From: Pseudomonadota bacterium
Lineage (GTDB): Bacteria > Pseudomonadota > Alphaproteobacteria > Rhizobiales > Xanthobacteraceae
Length of the DNA: 13,824 nt
Direction: 5' to 3'
Assembly: GCA_023432845.1 (NCBI GenBank)
Contig: JAEZEY010000357.1
Span: 1 to 13,824, forward strand
The notes under the pieces are model-generated. The model saw nothing but the letters and a program-made list of their open reading frames with translations, made no database searches and was not told the origin of the DNA. Below are positions 6,464 through 13,824 of this stretch, piece by piece (position 1 is the stretch's first letter; every line of letters begins with the position of its first letter). Made by a program: the position numbers and the translations under genes.

Positions 6464-7567
6464 ATGTATGTCGCAGTCAAAGGCGGCGAACGCGCCATCG
6501 ACAACGCCCACAAGCTGCTCGCCGACGCGCGGCGCGGCGACCGCAATGTGCCGGAACTCTCGCTCGAGCAGATCGACAACCAGCTCGCGCTCGCGGTCGA
6601 TCGCGTGATGTGCGAGGGCTCGCTGTACGATCGCGAACTCGCCGCGCTCGCCATCAAGCAGGCGCGCGGCGACCTGATCGAAGCCATCTTCCTGCTGCGC
6701 GCCTACCGCACCACATTGCCGCGCTTCGGCGCATCGGAACCGCTCGAGACCGGCAACATGGACATTCGCCGGCGCATCTCGGCGACCTTCAAGGATCTGC
6801 CCGGCGGCCAGGTGCTCGGGCCCACTTTCGACTACACCCACCGCCTGCTCGACCACACGCTCGCCGAACAAAGCGAGGTCGAAGAACCCGCCACCGCGCC
6901 GGCCGACGGCACTCGCTTCAAGTCGGTTGCCGAACTGCTCGCCGGCGGCGGCCTGATGGAAGGCGACGATCCGCCGGCCGAGGAAGTCGGCGATCTCACC
7001 CGCGAGCCCCTGTCGTTTCCCGCCAACCGCGATCTGCGCCTGCAGAATCTCGCGCGCGGCGACGAAGGTTTCCTGCTGGCGCTCGGCTATTCGACGCAGC
7101 GCGGCTTCGGCCGCACGCATCCCTTCGCCGGTGAAATCCGCTACGGCGAGGTCGAAGTCGAATTCTTCGCCGAGGATGCCGGCTTCGCCGTGCCGCTCGG
7201 CTCCATCGCCGTGACCGAATGCCAGATGGTCAACCAGTTCACCGGCAACGGCACGCAGGCGCCGCGCTTCACGCGCGGTTACGGCCTCGTCTTCGGCCAG
7301 AGTGAACGCAAGGCCATGTCGATGGCGCTGGTCGATCGCGCGCTGCGCGCCCGCGAACTCGGCGAGGAGACCGGATCACCGGCGCAGGACGAGGAGTTCG
7401 TCCTCAGCCACTCCGACAATGTGCAGGCAACCGGCTTCGTCGAGCATCTGAAGCTGCCGCATTATGTCGACTTCCAGTCCGAGCTCGGTCTGCTGCGCAA
7501 ACTGCAAGCCGAGTTCTACGCCAACAATCCGCCGTCCGAGGCGCCAATGCAGGATGCCGCCGAATGA
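6464..7567 (+). CDS. phnI: PhnI, C-P lyase core complex subunit (nucleosidase-type)
   Basis: 367-residue largest subunit of the PhnGHIJ complex. In E. coli, PhnI alone acts as a purine nucleosidase; with PhnG, PhnH and PhnL it catalyses the exchange of adenine for phosphonate on ATP. Recognised from MYVAVKGGERAIDNAHKLL at the N-terminus, the RRGDRNVPELSLEQI segment, MCEGSLYDRELAALAIKQARGD (read in two parts at about 47-68), FLLALGYSTQRGFGRTHPF (about 203-221), the switch into ECQMVNQFTG, and SHSDNVQATGFVEHLKLPHY near the C-terminus. E. coli PhnI is about 354 residues, so this is complete. Start ATG 6464 is 3 bases after the phnH stop. The last four bases, ATGA, are shared with the phnJ start. 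Confidence 0.96.
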   Translation: MYVAVKGGERAIDNAHKLLADARRGDRNVPELSLEQIDNQLALAVDRVMCEGSLYDRELAALAIKQARGDLIEAIFLLRAYRTTLPRFGASEPLETGNMDIRRRISATFKDLPGGQVLGPTFDYTHRLLDHTLAEQSEVEEPATAPADGTRFKSVAELLAGGGLMEGDDPPAEEVGDLTREPLSFPANRDLRLQNLARGDEGFLLALGYSTQRGFGRTHPFAGEIRYGEVEVEFFAEDAGFAVPLGSIAVTECQMVNQFTGNGTQAPRFTRGYGLVFGQSERKAMSMALVDRALRARELGEETGSPAQDEEFVLSHSDNVQATGFVEHLKLPHYVDFQSELGLLRKLQAEFYANNPPSEAPMQDAAE

Positions 7568-8457
7568 GCGCGCCGGTTTACAACTTCGCTTATCTGGATG
7601 AGCAGACCAAGCGCATGATCCGCCGAGCGATCCTGAAAGCGATCGCCATTCCCGGCTATCAGGTGCCCTTCGCCTCCAGAGAAATGCCGATGCCCTATGG
7701 CTGGGGCACCGGCGGCGTGCAGGTGACCGCCTCGATCCTCGGTCCCGACGACACGCTGAAAGTGATCGACCAGGGCTCGGACGACACCACCAACGCCGTT
7801 TCGATCCGCAAGTTCTTCGTCAAGACAGCGGGCGTCGAGATTACGACGCGCACCGAAGAGGCCACCGTCATCCAGACGCGCCACCGCGTTCCGGAAACCG
7901 CACTCACCGAGAACCAGGTGCTGGTCTATCAGGTGCCGATCCCGGAACCCTTGCGCTTCCTCGAGCCGCGCGAAACCGAAACGCGGCGCATGCATGCGTT
8001 GTCCGAATACGGCCTGATGCATGTGAAGCTCTACGAAGATATCGCGCGCCACGGCCACATCGCCACGACCTATGCCTACCCGGTCGAGGTCGGCGGCCGC
8101 TATGTGATGGACCCGTCCCCGATCCCGAAATTCGATAATCCGAAGTTGTCGGACAACGCCGCGCTGCAATTGTTCGGCGCCGGCCGCGAAAAGCGCATCT
8201 ACGCCATTCCGCCTTACACGCATGTGAAGTCGCTCGACTTCGACGACCATCCGTTCGAGCCGTACCGGCACGATGCCTGCTGCGAGCTGTGCGGCGCGAT
8301 GAACTCCTATCTCGACGAGGTTATCACCGACGATGCAGGCAGCCGCATGTTCGTGTGCTCCGACACGGACTTCTGCGAACAGCGCCGCGCCGAAGGCCAT
8401 CATGGACCGCAGGATGGCCCCGCGGCGGCGAGCCCGAATGAGGCCGCCCATGGTTGA
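7564..8457 (+). CDS. phnJ: PhnJ, radical-SAM carbon-phosphorus lyase
   Basis: The C-P bond-breaking enzyme: it uses a [4Fe-4S] cluster and S-adenosylmethionine to turn ribose 1-phosphonate 5-phosphate into an alkane and the 1,2-cyclic phosphate. In these 297 residues the cluster ligands are visible as C240-x2-C243, then C265 and C271 (context RMFVCSDTDFCEQR), one residue off E. coli numbering. C239 is an extra neighbour. The glycine proposed to carry a radical lies in IPGYQVPFASREMPMPYGWGTGG (G31, segment from about 29). SEYGLMHVKLYEDIARHG is also typical. E. coli PhnJ is about 281 residues; the last 20 here are a Pro/Ala/Gly/His tail. Its start overlaps phnI by ATGA. Its end overlaps the GNAT gene by 8 bases. 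Confidence 0.97.
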   Translation: MSAPVYNFAYLDEQTKRMIRRAILKAIAIPGYQVPFASREMPMPYGWGTGGVQVTASILGPDDTLKVIDQGSDDTTNAVSIRKFFVKTAGVEITTRTEEATVIQTRHRVPETALTENQVLVYQVPIPEPLRFLEPRETETRRMHALSEYGLMHVKLYEDIARHGHIATTYAYPVEVGGRYVMDPSPIPKFDNPKLSDNAALQLFGAGREKRIYAIPPYTHVKSLDFDDHPFEPYRHDACCELCGAMNSYLDEVITDDAGSRMFVCSDTDFCEQRRAEGHHGPQDGPAAASPNEAAHG

Positions 8458-8920
8458 GATCGACGCCGTCACCATCCGCGAGGCGGAGAAGCGCGACCTG
8501 TCCGGCGTGCTGGCGCTCTATGCGCAGCCCGATCTCGATGACGGCAAGGTGCTGCCGACGATCGATGCCGAGCGCATCTTCGACTGTTTCGCGCGCTATC
8601 CCGATTACACGCTTTATGTCGCCGAACTCGACGGTCGCATCGTCGGCACCTTCGCGCTGCTGATCATGGACAATCTCGGCCATCTCGGCGCGCCGTCGGC
8701 CGTGGTCGAGGACGTCGCGGTCGGTCCGTCGCTGCATAGCCGCGGCGTCGGCCGCGCCATGATGGCCTTCGCCATGGAGCGGGCGAAAGAAAAACACTGC
8801 TACAAGATCGTGCTGTCATCGAACGCCAAACGCGAACGGGCGCACGCCTTCTACGAGAACATCGGTTTCGAGCGCCACGGCTACAGCTTCCGTGTCGTCT
8901 TCAGCGAGGCAAGCGCATGA
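8450..8920 (+). CDS. GNAT-family N-acetyltransferase, PhnO-like position
   Basis: 156-residue GNAT protein. The acetyl-CoA site is seen as VEDVAVGPSLHSRGVGRAMM (about 86-105, with R98-G-V-G-R102), preceded by a strand pair YVAELDGRIVGTFALLI (about 56-72). It is followed by SSNAKRERAHAFYENIGF (about 123-140, Tyr135 a likely general acid). The ATG at 8450 is chosen for length, with GAGG (8441-8444) upstream, and it overlaps the phnJ end. MRPP four codons earlier (8438) is an alternative. It resembles PhnO, the aminoalkylphosphonate N-acetyltransferase of E. coli, in size and fold, but the substrate is an inference from context. It lies between phnJ and phnK, and its stop overlaps the phnK start by ATGA. 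Confidence 0.85.
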   Translation: MVEIDAVTIREAEKRDLSGVLALYAQPDLDDGKVLPTIDAERIFDCFARYPDYTLYVAELDGRIVGTFALLIMDNLGHLGAPSAVVEDVAVGPSLHSRGVGRAMMAFAMERAKEKHCYKIVLSSNAKRERAHAFYENIGFERHGYSFRVVFSEASA

Positions 8921-9705
8921 CCCCTTTTGAAGATGACAAGCCCCTCCTCATCGCCGAAGGCCTGACGAAATATTACGGCCGCCAGCTCGGCTGCCGCGAC
9001 GCCTCGTTTGAGCTTTACGAGGGCGAAGTCATGGCGGTGGTCGGTGAATCCGGCTCCGGCAAATCGACCCTCCTGCAGATGCTGTCGACGCAGATCGAGC
9101 CGACCTCAGGCCATATTATCTATCGCATGCGCGATGGCGGCATGAAGAGCCTCTGGGACATGAGTGAGCCGGAACGCCGTTTCCTTCTGCGCACCGACTG
9201 GGGCTATGTCCATCAGGACCCTCAGCACGGTCTGCGCATGGGCGTCTCCGCGGGCGGCAATGTCGGCGAGCGGCTGATGGCGATCGGTCAGCGCAACTAC
9301 GCGGGCATCCGCGCCACCGCCACCGACTGGCTCGGCCGCGTCGAAATTCCGGAAGACCGCATCGACGACACGCCGCGCACCTATTCGGGCGGCATGCGCC
9401 AGCGTCTCCAGATCGCGCGCAACCTCGTCACCGCGCCACGCCTCATCTTCATGGACGAGCCGACCGGCGGCCTCGACGTCTCGGTGCAGGCGCGCCTGCT
9501 CGATCTGTTGCGCCGAATCGTTTCGGAAATGCGTATCGCCGCTATCATCGTCACGCACGATCTGGCCGTGGCGCGGCTGTTGTCGAACCGCATCATGGTG
9601 ATGAAAGGCGGCGAGGTGATCGAGGCTGGCCTGACCGATCAAGTGCTCGACGATCCGCATCAGCCTTATACGCAGCTTCTCGTGTCCTCGATTTTGCCGG
9701 TGTGA
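8917..9705 (+). CDS. phnK: PhnK, ABC-type ATPase of the C-P lyase complex
   Basis: 262-residue nucleotide-binding protein of the ABC class that docks on the PhnGHIJ core through PhnJ rather than powering a transporter. Motifs: Walker A GESGSGKST (43-51), Q-loop VHQDPQHGLRM (about 98-108; this form is typical of PhnK), signature YSGGMRQRLQIAR (156-168), Walker B LIFMDEPTGGLD (176-187), and the switch histidine in VTHDL (214). E. coli PhnK is about 252 residues. Its name comes from the DPQHGLRM segment and its place between phnJ and phnL; oligopeptide-type ATPases share the other motifs. Start ATG 8917 overlaps the GNAT stop. Its TGA (9703-9705) overlaps the phnL start. Confidence 0.94.
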   Translation: MTPFEDDKPLLIAEGLTKYYGRQLGCRDASFELYEGEVMAVVGESGSGKSTLLQMLSTQIEPTSGHIIYRMRDGGMKSLWDMSEPERRFLLRTDWGYVHQDPQHGLRMGVSAGGNVGERLMAIGQRNYAGIRATATDWLGRVEIPEDRIDDTPRTYSGGMRQRLQIARNLVTAPRLIFMDEPTGGLDVSVQARLLDLLRRIVSEMRIAAIIVTHDLAVARLLSNRIMVMKGGEVIEAGLTDQVLDDPHQPYTQLLVSSILPV

Positions 9706-10403
9706 TGATGCCCGCGCTTGACCTCAAAGACGTCACCAAGACCTTCGTCATGCATCTGCAGGGTGGCCTCAAACTGCCGGTGCTGAGCGACGTCAGCTTC
9801 AAGGCCGAGGCCGGCCAGTGCGTCGTGCTCACCGGCCCGTCCGGCTCCGGCAAATCGTCGATCCTCAAGCTGATCTACGGTAACTACCGCGTTGACGAAG
9901 GCGCCATCCTGGTGCGCGAGGGCGAGGATCAGGTCGAGCTCGCCACCGCCGCACCGCGCCGCATCCTCGCCGTGCGCCAGCGCGCGCTGGGTTACGTCAC
10001 GCAGTTCCTGCGTGCGGTGCCACGCGTCTCGGCGCTGGACATCGTGGCCGAGCCGCTGATCGCGAAAGGCATTGCCCGGGACGAGGCCACCTCGCGCGCC
10101 GCCGCCATGCTCAAGCGCTTCAACGTGCCGGAGCGGCTGTGGAGCCTGCCGCCGGCCACCTTCTCCGGCGGCGAGCAGCAGCGCATCAATCTGGCGCGCG
10201 GGCTGTTGCCCGTGCACCCGATCCTGCTATTGGACGAGCCGACCGCCTCGCTCGACGCCAAGAACCGCGCCGTGGTCGTCGATATCGTGCGCGAGCGGAA
10301 AAGCCGCGGCGCCGCCATCGTTGCAATCGTCCACGACGAGCAGGTCCGCGACGACATCGCCGATGTCGCCGTCGACGTCACCCGTTTTGCCACTGCCGCC
10401 TAG
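9705..10403 (+). CDS. phnL: PhnL, ABC-type ATPase needed for ribosyl phosphonate formation
   Basis: 232-residue ABC-type ATPase that works with PhnG, PhnH and PhnI in attaching phosphonate to ATP-derived ribose. Motifs: Walker A GPSGSGKSS (44-52), the family-typical LGYVTQFLRAVPRVSALDIVAE segment after it (Q100), signature FSGGEQQRINLARGLL (153-168), Walker B ILLLDEPTASLD (173-184), and histidine in VHDEQVR (210). E. coli PhnL is about 226 residues. Three in-frame starts lie in a row (GTG 9702, ATG 9705, ATG 9708); ATG 9705 is chosen because it makes a TGATG overlap with the phnK stop. It ends six bases before phnM. Confidence 0.94.
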   Translation: MMPALDLKDVTKTFVMHLQGGLKLPVLSDVSFKAEAGQCVVLTGPSGSGKSSILKLIYGNYRVDEGAILVREGEDQVELATAAPRRILAVRQRALGYVTQFLRAVPRVSALDIVAEPLIAKGIARDEATSRAAAMLKRFNVPERLWSLPPATFSGGEQQRINLARGLLPVHPILLLDEPTASLDAKNRAVVVDIVRERKSRGAAIVAIVHDEQVRDDIADVAVDVTRFATAA

Positions 10404-10409
10404 AGACAT

Positions 10410-11549
10410 ATGCCCGATATCATCGACAACGCCCGCATCGTCCTCGCCGACCGCATAATCGAACGCGGCTATGTCGCCTTCGACGGCGACCGCATCGCCG
10501 AAATCGGCGAAGGCAAAGCGCCCGAGAAGGGGAGCGATGCCGAAGGCGACCTGCTGCTGCCCGGCCTGGTCGAATTGCACACCGACCATCTCGAGGCCCA
10601 CGTGCAGCCGCGGCCGAAGGTGCAGTGGGACGCGGTGTCCGCCGTTGTGTCCTACGACGCGCAGATCGCCACCAGCGGCATCACCACGGTGCTTGATTCG
10701 CTGCGGGTCTGGCGCGAGGAAGGCGCGGAAGCCGCCGACGGCCAGGCAGCGCTTCTGTCGGGCGCCATTGACAAGGCGCGCGCCGCCGGCCTGCTGCGCA
10801 TCGACCATTATCTGCATCTGCGTTGCGAAGTGCCGATGCCGAAGGTGGTCGTCGATACCACCGAACTGATCGGCCGCCCCGATGTGCGGCTTCTGTCGCT
10901 GATGGATCATACGCCGGGCCAGCGTCAGTTCCGGGATCCGCAGAAGCTGCGCGAATATTATCGCGGCAAGAGCGGCATGAACGATGCCGAACTCGACGAG
11001 ATGTTCAACCGGCGTATCGAGTTGTCGGAGCAGTATGCCGTCGACAACTACAGGGGCCTAGTCGAGCTTGCCGGCAAGTTCGGCACGCCGCTGGCCAGCC
11101 ACGACGACACCACGCCCGAGCACGTCGATCAGGCCGTCAAGGATCGCGTCGCCATTGCCGAGTTTCCCACCAACATTCCCTCGGCGCAGGATCTGCACGC
11201 CAATGGCATCAAGGTGATGATGGGCGCGCCCAATCTCGTGCGCGGCGGCTCGCATTCCGGCAATGTCGCAACCGCCGAACTGGCGCGCGCCGGCCTGCTT
11301 GATCTCATGTCTTCGGATTATGTGCCGTCGAGTCTGCTGCTCGCGGCGCTTATGCTGCCGAAAGAAGCGCCGAACTACGATCTGCCCGCGGCCATTCGCA
11401 CCGTATCGAAGACGCCGGCCGAGGCCGTCGGCCTTACCGATCGCGGCGAAATTGCCGTCGGCAAGCGCGCCGATGCCATTCGCGTTCACGTCACACCGGA
11501 AGGTGCTGCGGTGCGCGCGGTCTGGAGCGCCGGCCGCCGCGTCGCCTGA
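10410..11549 (+). CDS. phnM: PhnM, ribose 1-phosphonate 5-triphosphate diphosphatase (canonical)
   Basis: 379-residue amidohydrolase-superfamily enzyme that removes diphosphate from the ribosyl phosphonate triphosphate made by PhnGHIL, giving the substrate of PhnJ. Landmarks: LLPGLVELHTDHLEAH (H57, D59, H60), HYLHLRCEV (H136), SLMDHTPGQRQF (H167), SHDDTTPEHV (H231-D233), EFPTN, MMGAPNLVRGGSHSGN and SSDYVPSSLL (D303). These match what I recall of E. coli PhnM (about 378 residues), including the HTDH motif that the paralogue at 2663-3802 lacks. Start ATG 10410 is 6 bases after phnL; the ribosome site is weak (TAGAGA). It is the last gene of the rightward arm. No phnN or phnP follows, which differs from the E. 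coli order. Confidence 0.95.
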   Translation: MPDIIDNARIVLADRIIERGYVAFDGDRIAEIGEGKAPEKGSDAEGDLLLPGLVELHTDHLEAHVQPRPKVQWDAVSAVVSYDAQIATSGITTVLDSLRVWREEGAEAADGQAALLSGAIDKARAAGLLRIDHYLHLRCEVPMPKVVVDTTELIGRPDVRLLSLMDHTPGQRQFRDPQKLREYYRGKSGMNDAELDEMFNRRIELSEQYAVDNYRGLVELAGKFGTPLASHDDTTPEHVDQAVKDRVAIAEFPTNIPSAQDLHANGIKVMMGAPNLVRGGSHSGNVATAELARAGLLDLMSSDYVPSSLLLAALMLPKEAPNYDLPAAIRTVSKTPAEAVGLTDRGEIAVGKRADAIRVHVTPEGAAVRAVWSAGRRVA

Positions 11550-12081
11550 GATAAGGCGGGCCCGCGGCGCGCGACGATGCAATGCCACGATTGCCGGCGT
11601 GGTCGTCAGCGGCGAAACGTTCCGGCCTTGAAGAGCCTAGCCCTCGCGACGACACCAAGTCTCTGGACAAAATGAAATTGCGCCGAGGCGCTGAATCTAA
11701 TCGATTGACGGGCACGGCACGGTTTGTGCCCGCCTGAGCACTTCCAGAGCCTGCGATTGCAAACAGAGATCGTCGCCTTTTCGGCTCTCGGCATCTTGCG
11801 GAAAGCGCGCCCCAGCTCATTTGCCTGAGGGCGTGAATCCGGATCATCTGCTATGATTTATGTAGCGTGCGATGGCTCGACGCAACTGGCAACAGCATGG
11901 TGCAGAGATTCGGTCCGGAACAGCACGACGAGAACCGGGCACAGACCCACCACGTTGACGATGTTGTCTGGCGCTATGACAAAGCGGATTCATCCAGGTC
12001 CGAGTGGCCAGGAGAAGCGCGCTGGTGAAGATTGGGAAAGCGCTCTGAGCCGAATCCGGCTTTCGGTAACGCTCTCGATAA
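11550..12081. other. Non-coding or degraded stretch after the phn cluster
   Basis: No recognisable gene here on either strand. Composition falls from the GC-rich phn genes to a more mixed sequence. The longest plausible short frame is 11897-12028 on the plus strand (43 residues from ATG: MVQRFGPEQHDENRAQ...). It is open further upstream without a start, its residue choice looks protein-like (HHVDDVVWRYDKAD), but I do not recognise it and it may be a gene fragment. Open frames on the minus strand (11491-11847, 11844-12134) look like noise rich in Arg and Ser. I found no transposase motif, terminal repeat or tRNA. Confidence 0.5.
11709..11732 (+). terminator. Possible 3' hairpin after phnM
   Basis: CGGGCAC (11709-11715) pairs with GTGCCCG (11726-11732) around a 10-base loop, 160 bases after the phnM stop. 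No T-run follows, so it is at best a factor-dependent or 3'-protecting structure. Confidence 0.2.
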
Positions 12082-12333
12082 CATCCGGTAGCGCGGACCA
12101 TTACGGCAGCCGAACTCCTAGCGCGAGGCGTCATTAATCAAGTTGTCGCCCCCGCCGAACTCGACAAGGTAGCCATGGCGCTCGCCCAGAACTTCGCCGA
12201 ACTCAGTCCAACTGCAGTGCAAACCACCAAGGAGGCGGTGCTGACACTCCAGGATGAGACTTGGGAAACGGCGTTCGCCAGGGAAGCCGCCCTGGGGCAG
12301 CCGCGAGTAGAAGCGGCGTTCGGCAAGGCTTAA
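12082..12333 (+). pseudogene. C-terminal remnant of an enoyl-CoA hydratase (crotonase) family gene
   Basis: The frame ending at TAA 12331-12333 reads TITAAELLARGVINQVVAPAELD (from about 12097), then ALAQNFAELSPTAVQTTKEAV and a final VEAAFGKA. This is the C-terminal pattern of crotonase-family proteins: AEAL..GLVN.VVP..EL, then ALA..LA..SP.A....KEAV. No start, catalytic glutamate region or N-terminal half is present. An in-frame stop at 12079-12081 blocks the frame upstream, and none of the three plus frames just before it resembles the rest of a crotonase. A short product from ATG 12175 is possible but would be only 52 residues. It is convergent with the ABC exporter gene and the two TAA stops overlap (TTAA at 12330-12333). 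It was probably a full gene whose 5' part was lost in a rearrangement. Confidence 0.6.
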
Positions 12334-13824
12334 TCTCCTGCTATCGCCGCGCGGAGGGCATGATAGCGGCCGTCTTCGCGTCCGCGCAGCTCAGCTTCCG
12401 TGCCATGCTCGATAATGCGACCGCCTTCAAGCACCATGATGCGATCGGCATTGGCGATGGTGGCGAGCCGATGCGCAATGACGAGCGTCGTGCGACCCTC
12501 GGACAATTCGGCGAGTGAGCGCTGAATGGCACGCTCCGTCTCGGTATCCAGAGCCGAGGTCGCCTCATCAAGGATCAGGATCGGAGGGTTCTTCAGAAAA
12601 ATGCGAGCAATGGCCAAACGTTGCTTCTGCCCGCCCGACAGCTTGACGCCACGCTCTCCGACAATCGTATCGAGCCCCTCGGGCAGCGCAGCAATGAGTT
12701 CTCCGAGCTGAGCTCGCCGAGCAGCCTCTTCAATCTCGGCAGCGGGCGCTTCGAGCCTTCCGTAAGCAATGTTTTCGCGAATGGTGCCCGCAAACAGGAA
12801 CACATCCTGCTGAACGATTCCTATGTTAAGCCGCAACGACCTTAAGGTCATATCGCGGATGTCGATCCCATCGATCGTGATCGAGCCGGATGTCACTTCA
12901 TAAAATCGCGGCAGCAACGAACAGACCGTCGTCTTGCCAGCGCCGGACGAGCCAACAAATGCGACGGTTTCGCCGGGCGAAATCCGAAAGCTGATGTCGG
13001 TCAGCACCTGTCGTTCGGACTTATAACCAAAGCTAACGTCACGGTACTCCACTTCGCCGCGCAGCCGATCGATGGCCTTGGCGTTTGGCCGGTCTGCGAT
13101 CGCCGGGCGCGTATCGAGGAACTGGATGTAGCGCCGAAAGCCGGCGATGCCTTTTGGATACATCTCGATGACGGCATTGATCATATCAAGAGGACGGAAG
13201 AAGACGTTGACCAGAAGGAGAAATCCGACAAACCCGCCGGCCGTGAGGTCGCCACGCACGACGAACCATGCGCCGGCAAGCATCACAGCGACCTGTACAA
13301 AGCGCATCGACAGATAGGAGAGCGAGTTGGTCGTCGCCATCACTTTGTAAGCATCCAGCTTCGTGGCTCGATAGTTGTCGTTGTTGACAGCAAACAACCG
13401 TCGCTCGTGATCCTCGTTGGCAAAAGCCTGCACCACGCGAATGCCCCCGACATTCTCCTCAATGCGGGCGTTGAACTCACCGATGCGGTTGTAGATTTTC
13501 CAGAACGTCCCGGTCATGCGCCCGCCGTAGCGGATCGTGATAAAGGCCGACACCGGCAGGATGGCCGCCGTAATCAGCGCGAGCGGGACATGCACCCACA
13601 GCATCAGCGCAAGCGCGCCGACCAGGGTCATGACGCCGATAAAGACGTCTTCCGGGCCATGATGGGCGACTTCGCCGATCTCCTCGAGGTCCTTGGTCAG
13701 GCGGCCCACGAGATGACCGGTTTTCTGGTTGTCGAACCACCCAAAGGAAAGCTTCTGCAGATGATCGAACGCCTTCCTTCGCATCTCGGTTTCAATGCCG
13801 ATGCCGAGTGCGTGACCCCAGTAT
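12330..13824 (-). CDS. MsbA-type ABC exporter, fused permease and ATPase (5' end cut by window)
   Basis: Half-size ABC exporter with a membrane domain followed by an ATPase domain. The frame is open to the window edge (visible start YWGHALGIGIETEMRRK), so the ATG at 13784 is internal and about 90-100 N-terminal residues are missing. 497 residues are seen. Membrane segments are visible around VFIGVMTLVGALALMLWV, PLALITAAILPVSAFI, VAVMLAGAWFVV and GFVGFLLLVNVFF. The ENVGGIRVVQAFANE coupling region is present. In the ATPase part: Walker A GSSGAGKTT, Q-loop VQQDVFLF, signature LSGGQKQRLAIAR, Walker B ILILDEATSALD and IAHRL. Substrate cannot be read; lipid, drug or peptide export are all possible. 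It is less GC-rich than the phn genes and not part of their operons. Confidence 0.92.
   Translation of the reverse strand, partial: YWGHALGIGIETEMRRKAFDHLQKLSFGWFDNQKTGHLVGRLTKDLEEIGEVAHHGPEDVFIGVMTLVGALALMLWVHVPLALITAAILPVSAFITIRYGGRMTGTFWKIYNRIGEFNARIEENVGGIRVVQAFANEDHERRLFAVNNDNYRATKLDAYKVMATTNSLSYLSMRFVQVAVMLAGAWFVVRGDLTAGGFVGFLLLVNVFFRPLDMINAVIEMYPKGIAGFRRYIQFLDTRPAIADRPNAKAIDRLRGEVEYRDVSFGYKSERQVLTDISFRISPGETVAFVGSSGAGKTTVCSLLPRFYEVTSGSITIDGIDIRDMTLRSLRLNIGIVQQDVFLFAGTIRENIAYGRLEAPAAEIEEAARRAQLGELIAALPEGLDTIVGERGVKLSGGQKQRLAIARIFLKNPPILILDEATSALDTETERAIQRSLAELSEGRTTLVIAHRLATIANADRIMVLEGGRIIEHGTEAELRGREDGRYHALRAAIAGD

Noticed and set aside
5660..7120. 486-codon open frame on the minus strand
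   Set aside because: It lies antisense to phnG, phnH and phnI, all of which have clear family motifs, and its product is Arg/Ala/Gly-rich without any recognisable domain. High GC opens such antisense frames.
7516..8475. 319-codon open frame on the minus strand
   Set aside because: Antisense to phnJ, whose iron-sulfur cysteines and family motifs are intact; the minus product has no recognisable motif.
11550..12081. Insertion sequence or transposase remnant at the right edge of the cluster
   Set aside because: I looked for a DDE-type transposase motif, terminal inverted repeats and target duplications, and saw none.
1..13824. CRISPR array, tRNA or rRNA genes
   Set aside because: No regularly spaced repeats and no tRNA- or rRNA-like sequence were seen; the only strong repeats are the two palindromes in the phnF-phnG gap.

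Overview
The window is dominated by a phosphonate-use (phn, carbon-phosphorus lyase) gene cluster. Gene content (phnF, phnGHIJKL, two phnM-type genes, a DUF1045 gene, a hexapeptide acetyltransferase and a GNAT), high GC in the phn genes and wording typical of rhizobial-type proteins suggest an alphaproteobacterium, probably of the order Hyphomicrobiales. The species cannot be named from this sequence.

Layout. Leftward (minus) arm, read from 5278 down to 1: phnF (GntR/HutC regulator), a left-handed beta-helix acetyltransferase, a divergent PhnM-like amidohydrolase, a DUF1045 protein with two H-x-T motifs, phnC (importer ATPase) and phnD (binding protein, cut by the window edge). Rightward (plus) arm from 5394 to 11549: phnG, phnH, phnI, phnJ, a GNAT acetyltransferase, phnK, phnL and the canonical phnM. 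These are packed with overlaps or gaps of a few bases. The 115-base gap between the arms (5279-5393) holds two strong palindromes, a Pho-box-like element and promoter-like hexamers facing both ways.

From 11550 to 12081 I see no convincing gene. Residues encoded at 12082-12333 look like the C-terminal end of a broken enoyl-CoA hydratase gene. Its stop overlaps the stop of a convergent MsbA-type ABC exporter gene that runs off the right edge. This right flank is visibly less GC-rich than the phn genes.

How it works together: PhnD and PhnC, with a permease not in the window, would import phosphonates. PhnG, PhnH, PhnI and PhnL attach the phosphonate to the ribose of ATP. PhnM removes diphosphate, and PhnJ (with PhnK) breaks the C-P bond by radical chemistry. 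That leaves a cyclic ribose phosphate normally opened by PhnP and finished by PhnN. Neither gene is in the window, and the DUF1045 protein is the obvious candidate for the PhnP step. The two acetyltransferases probably modify aminophosphonates. Control appears to combine PhnF repression with phosphate-starvation (PhoB) activation.
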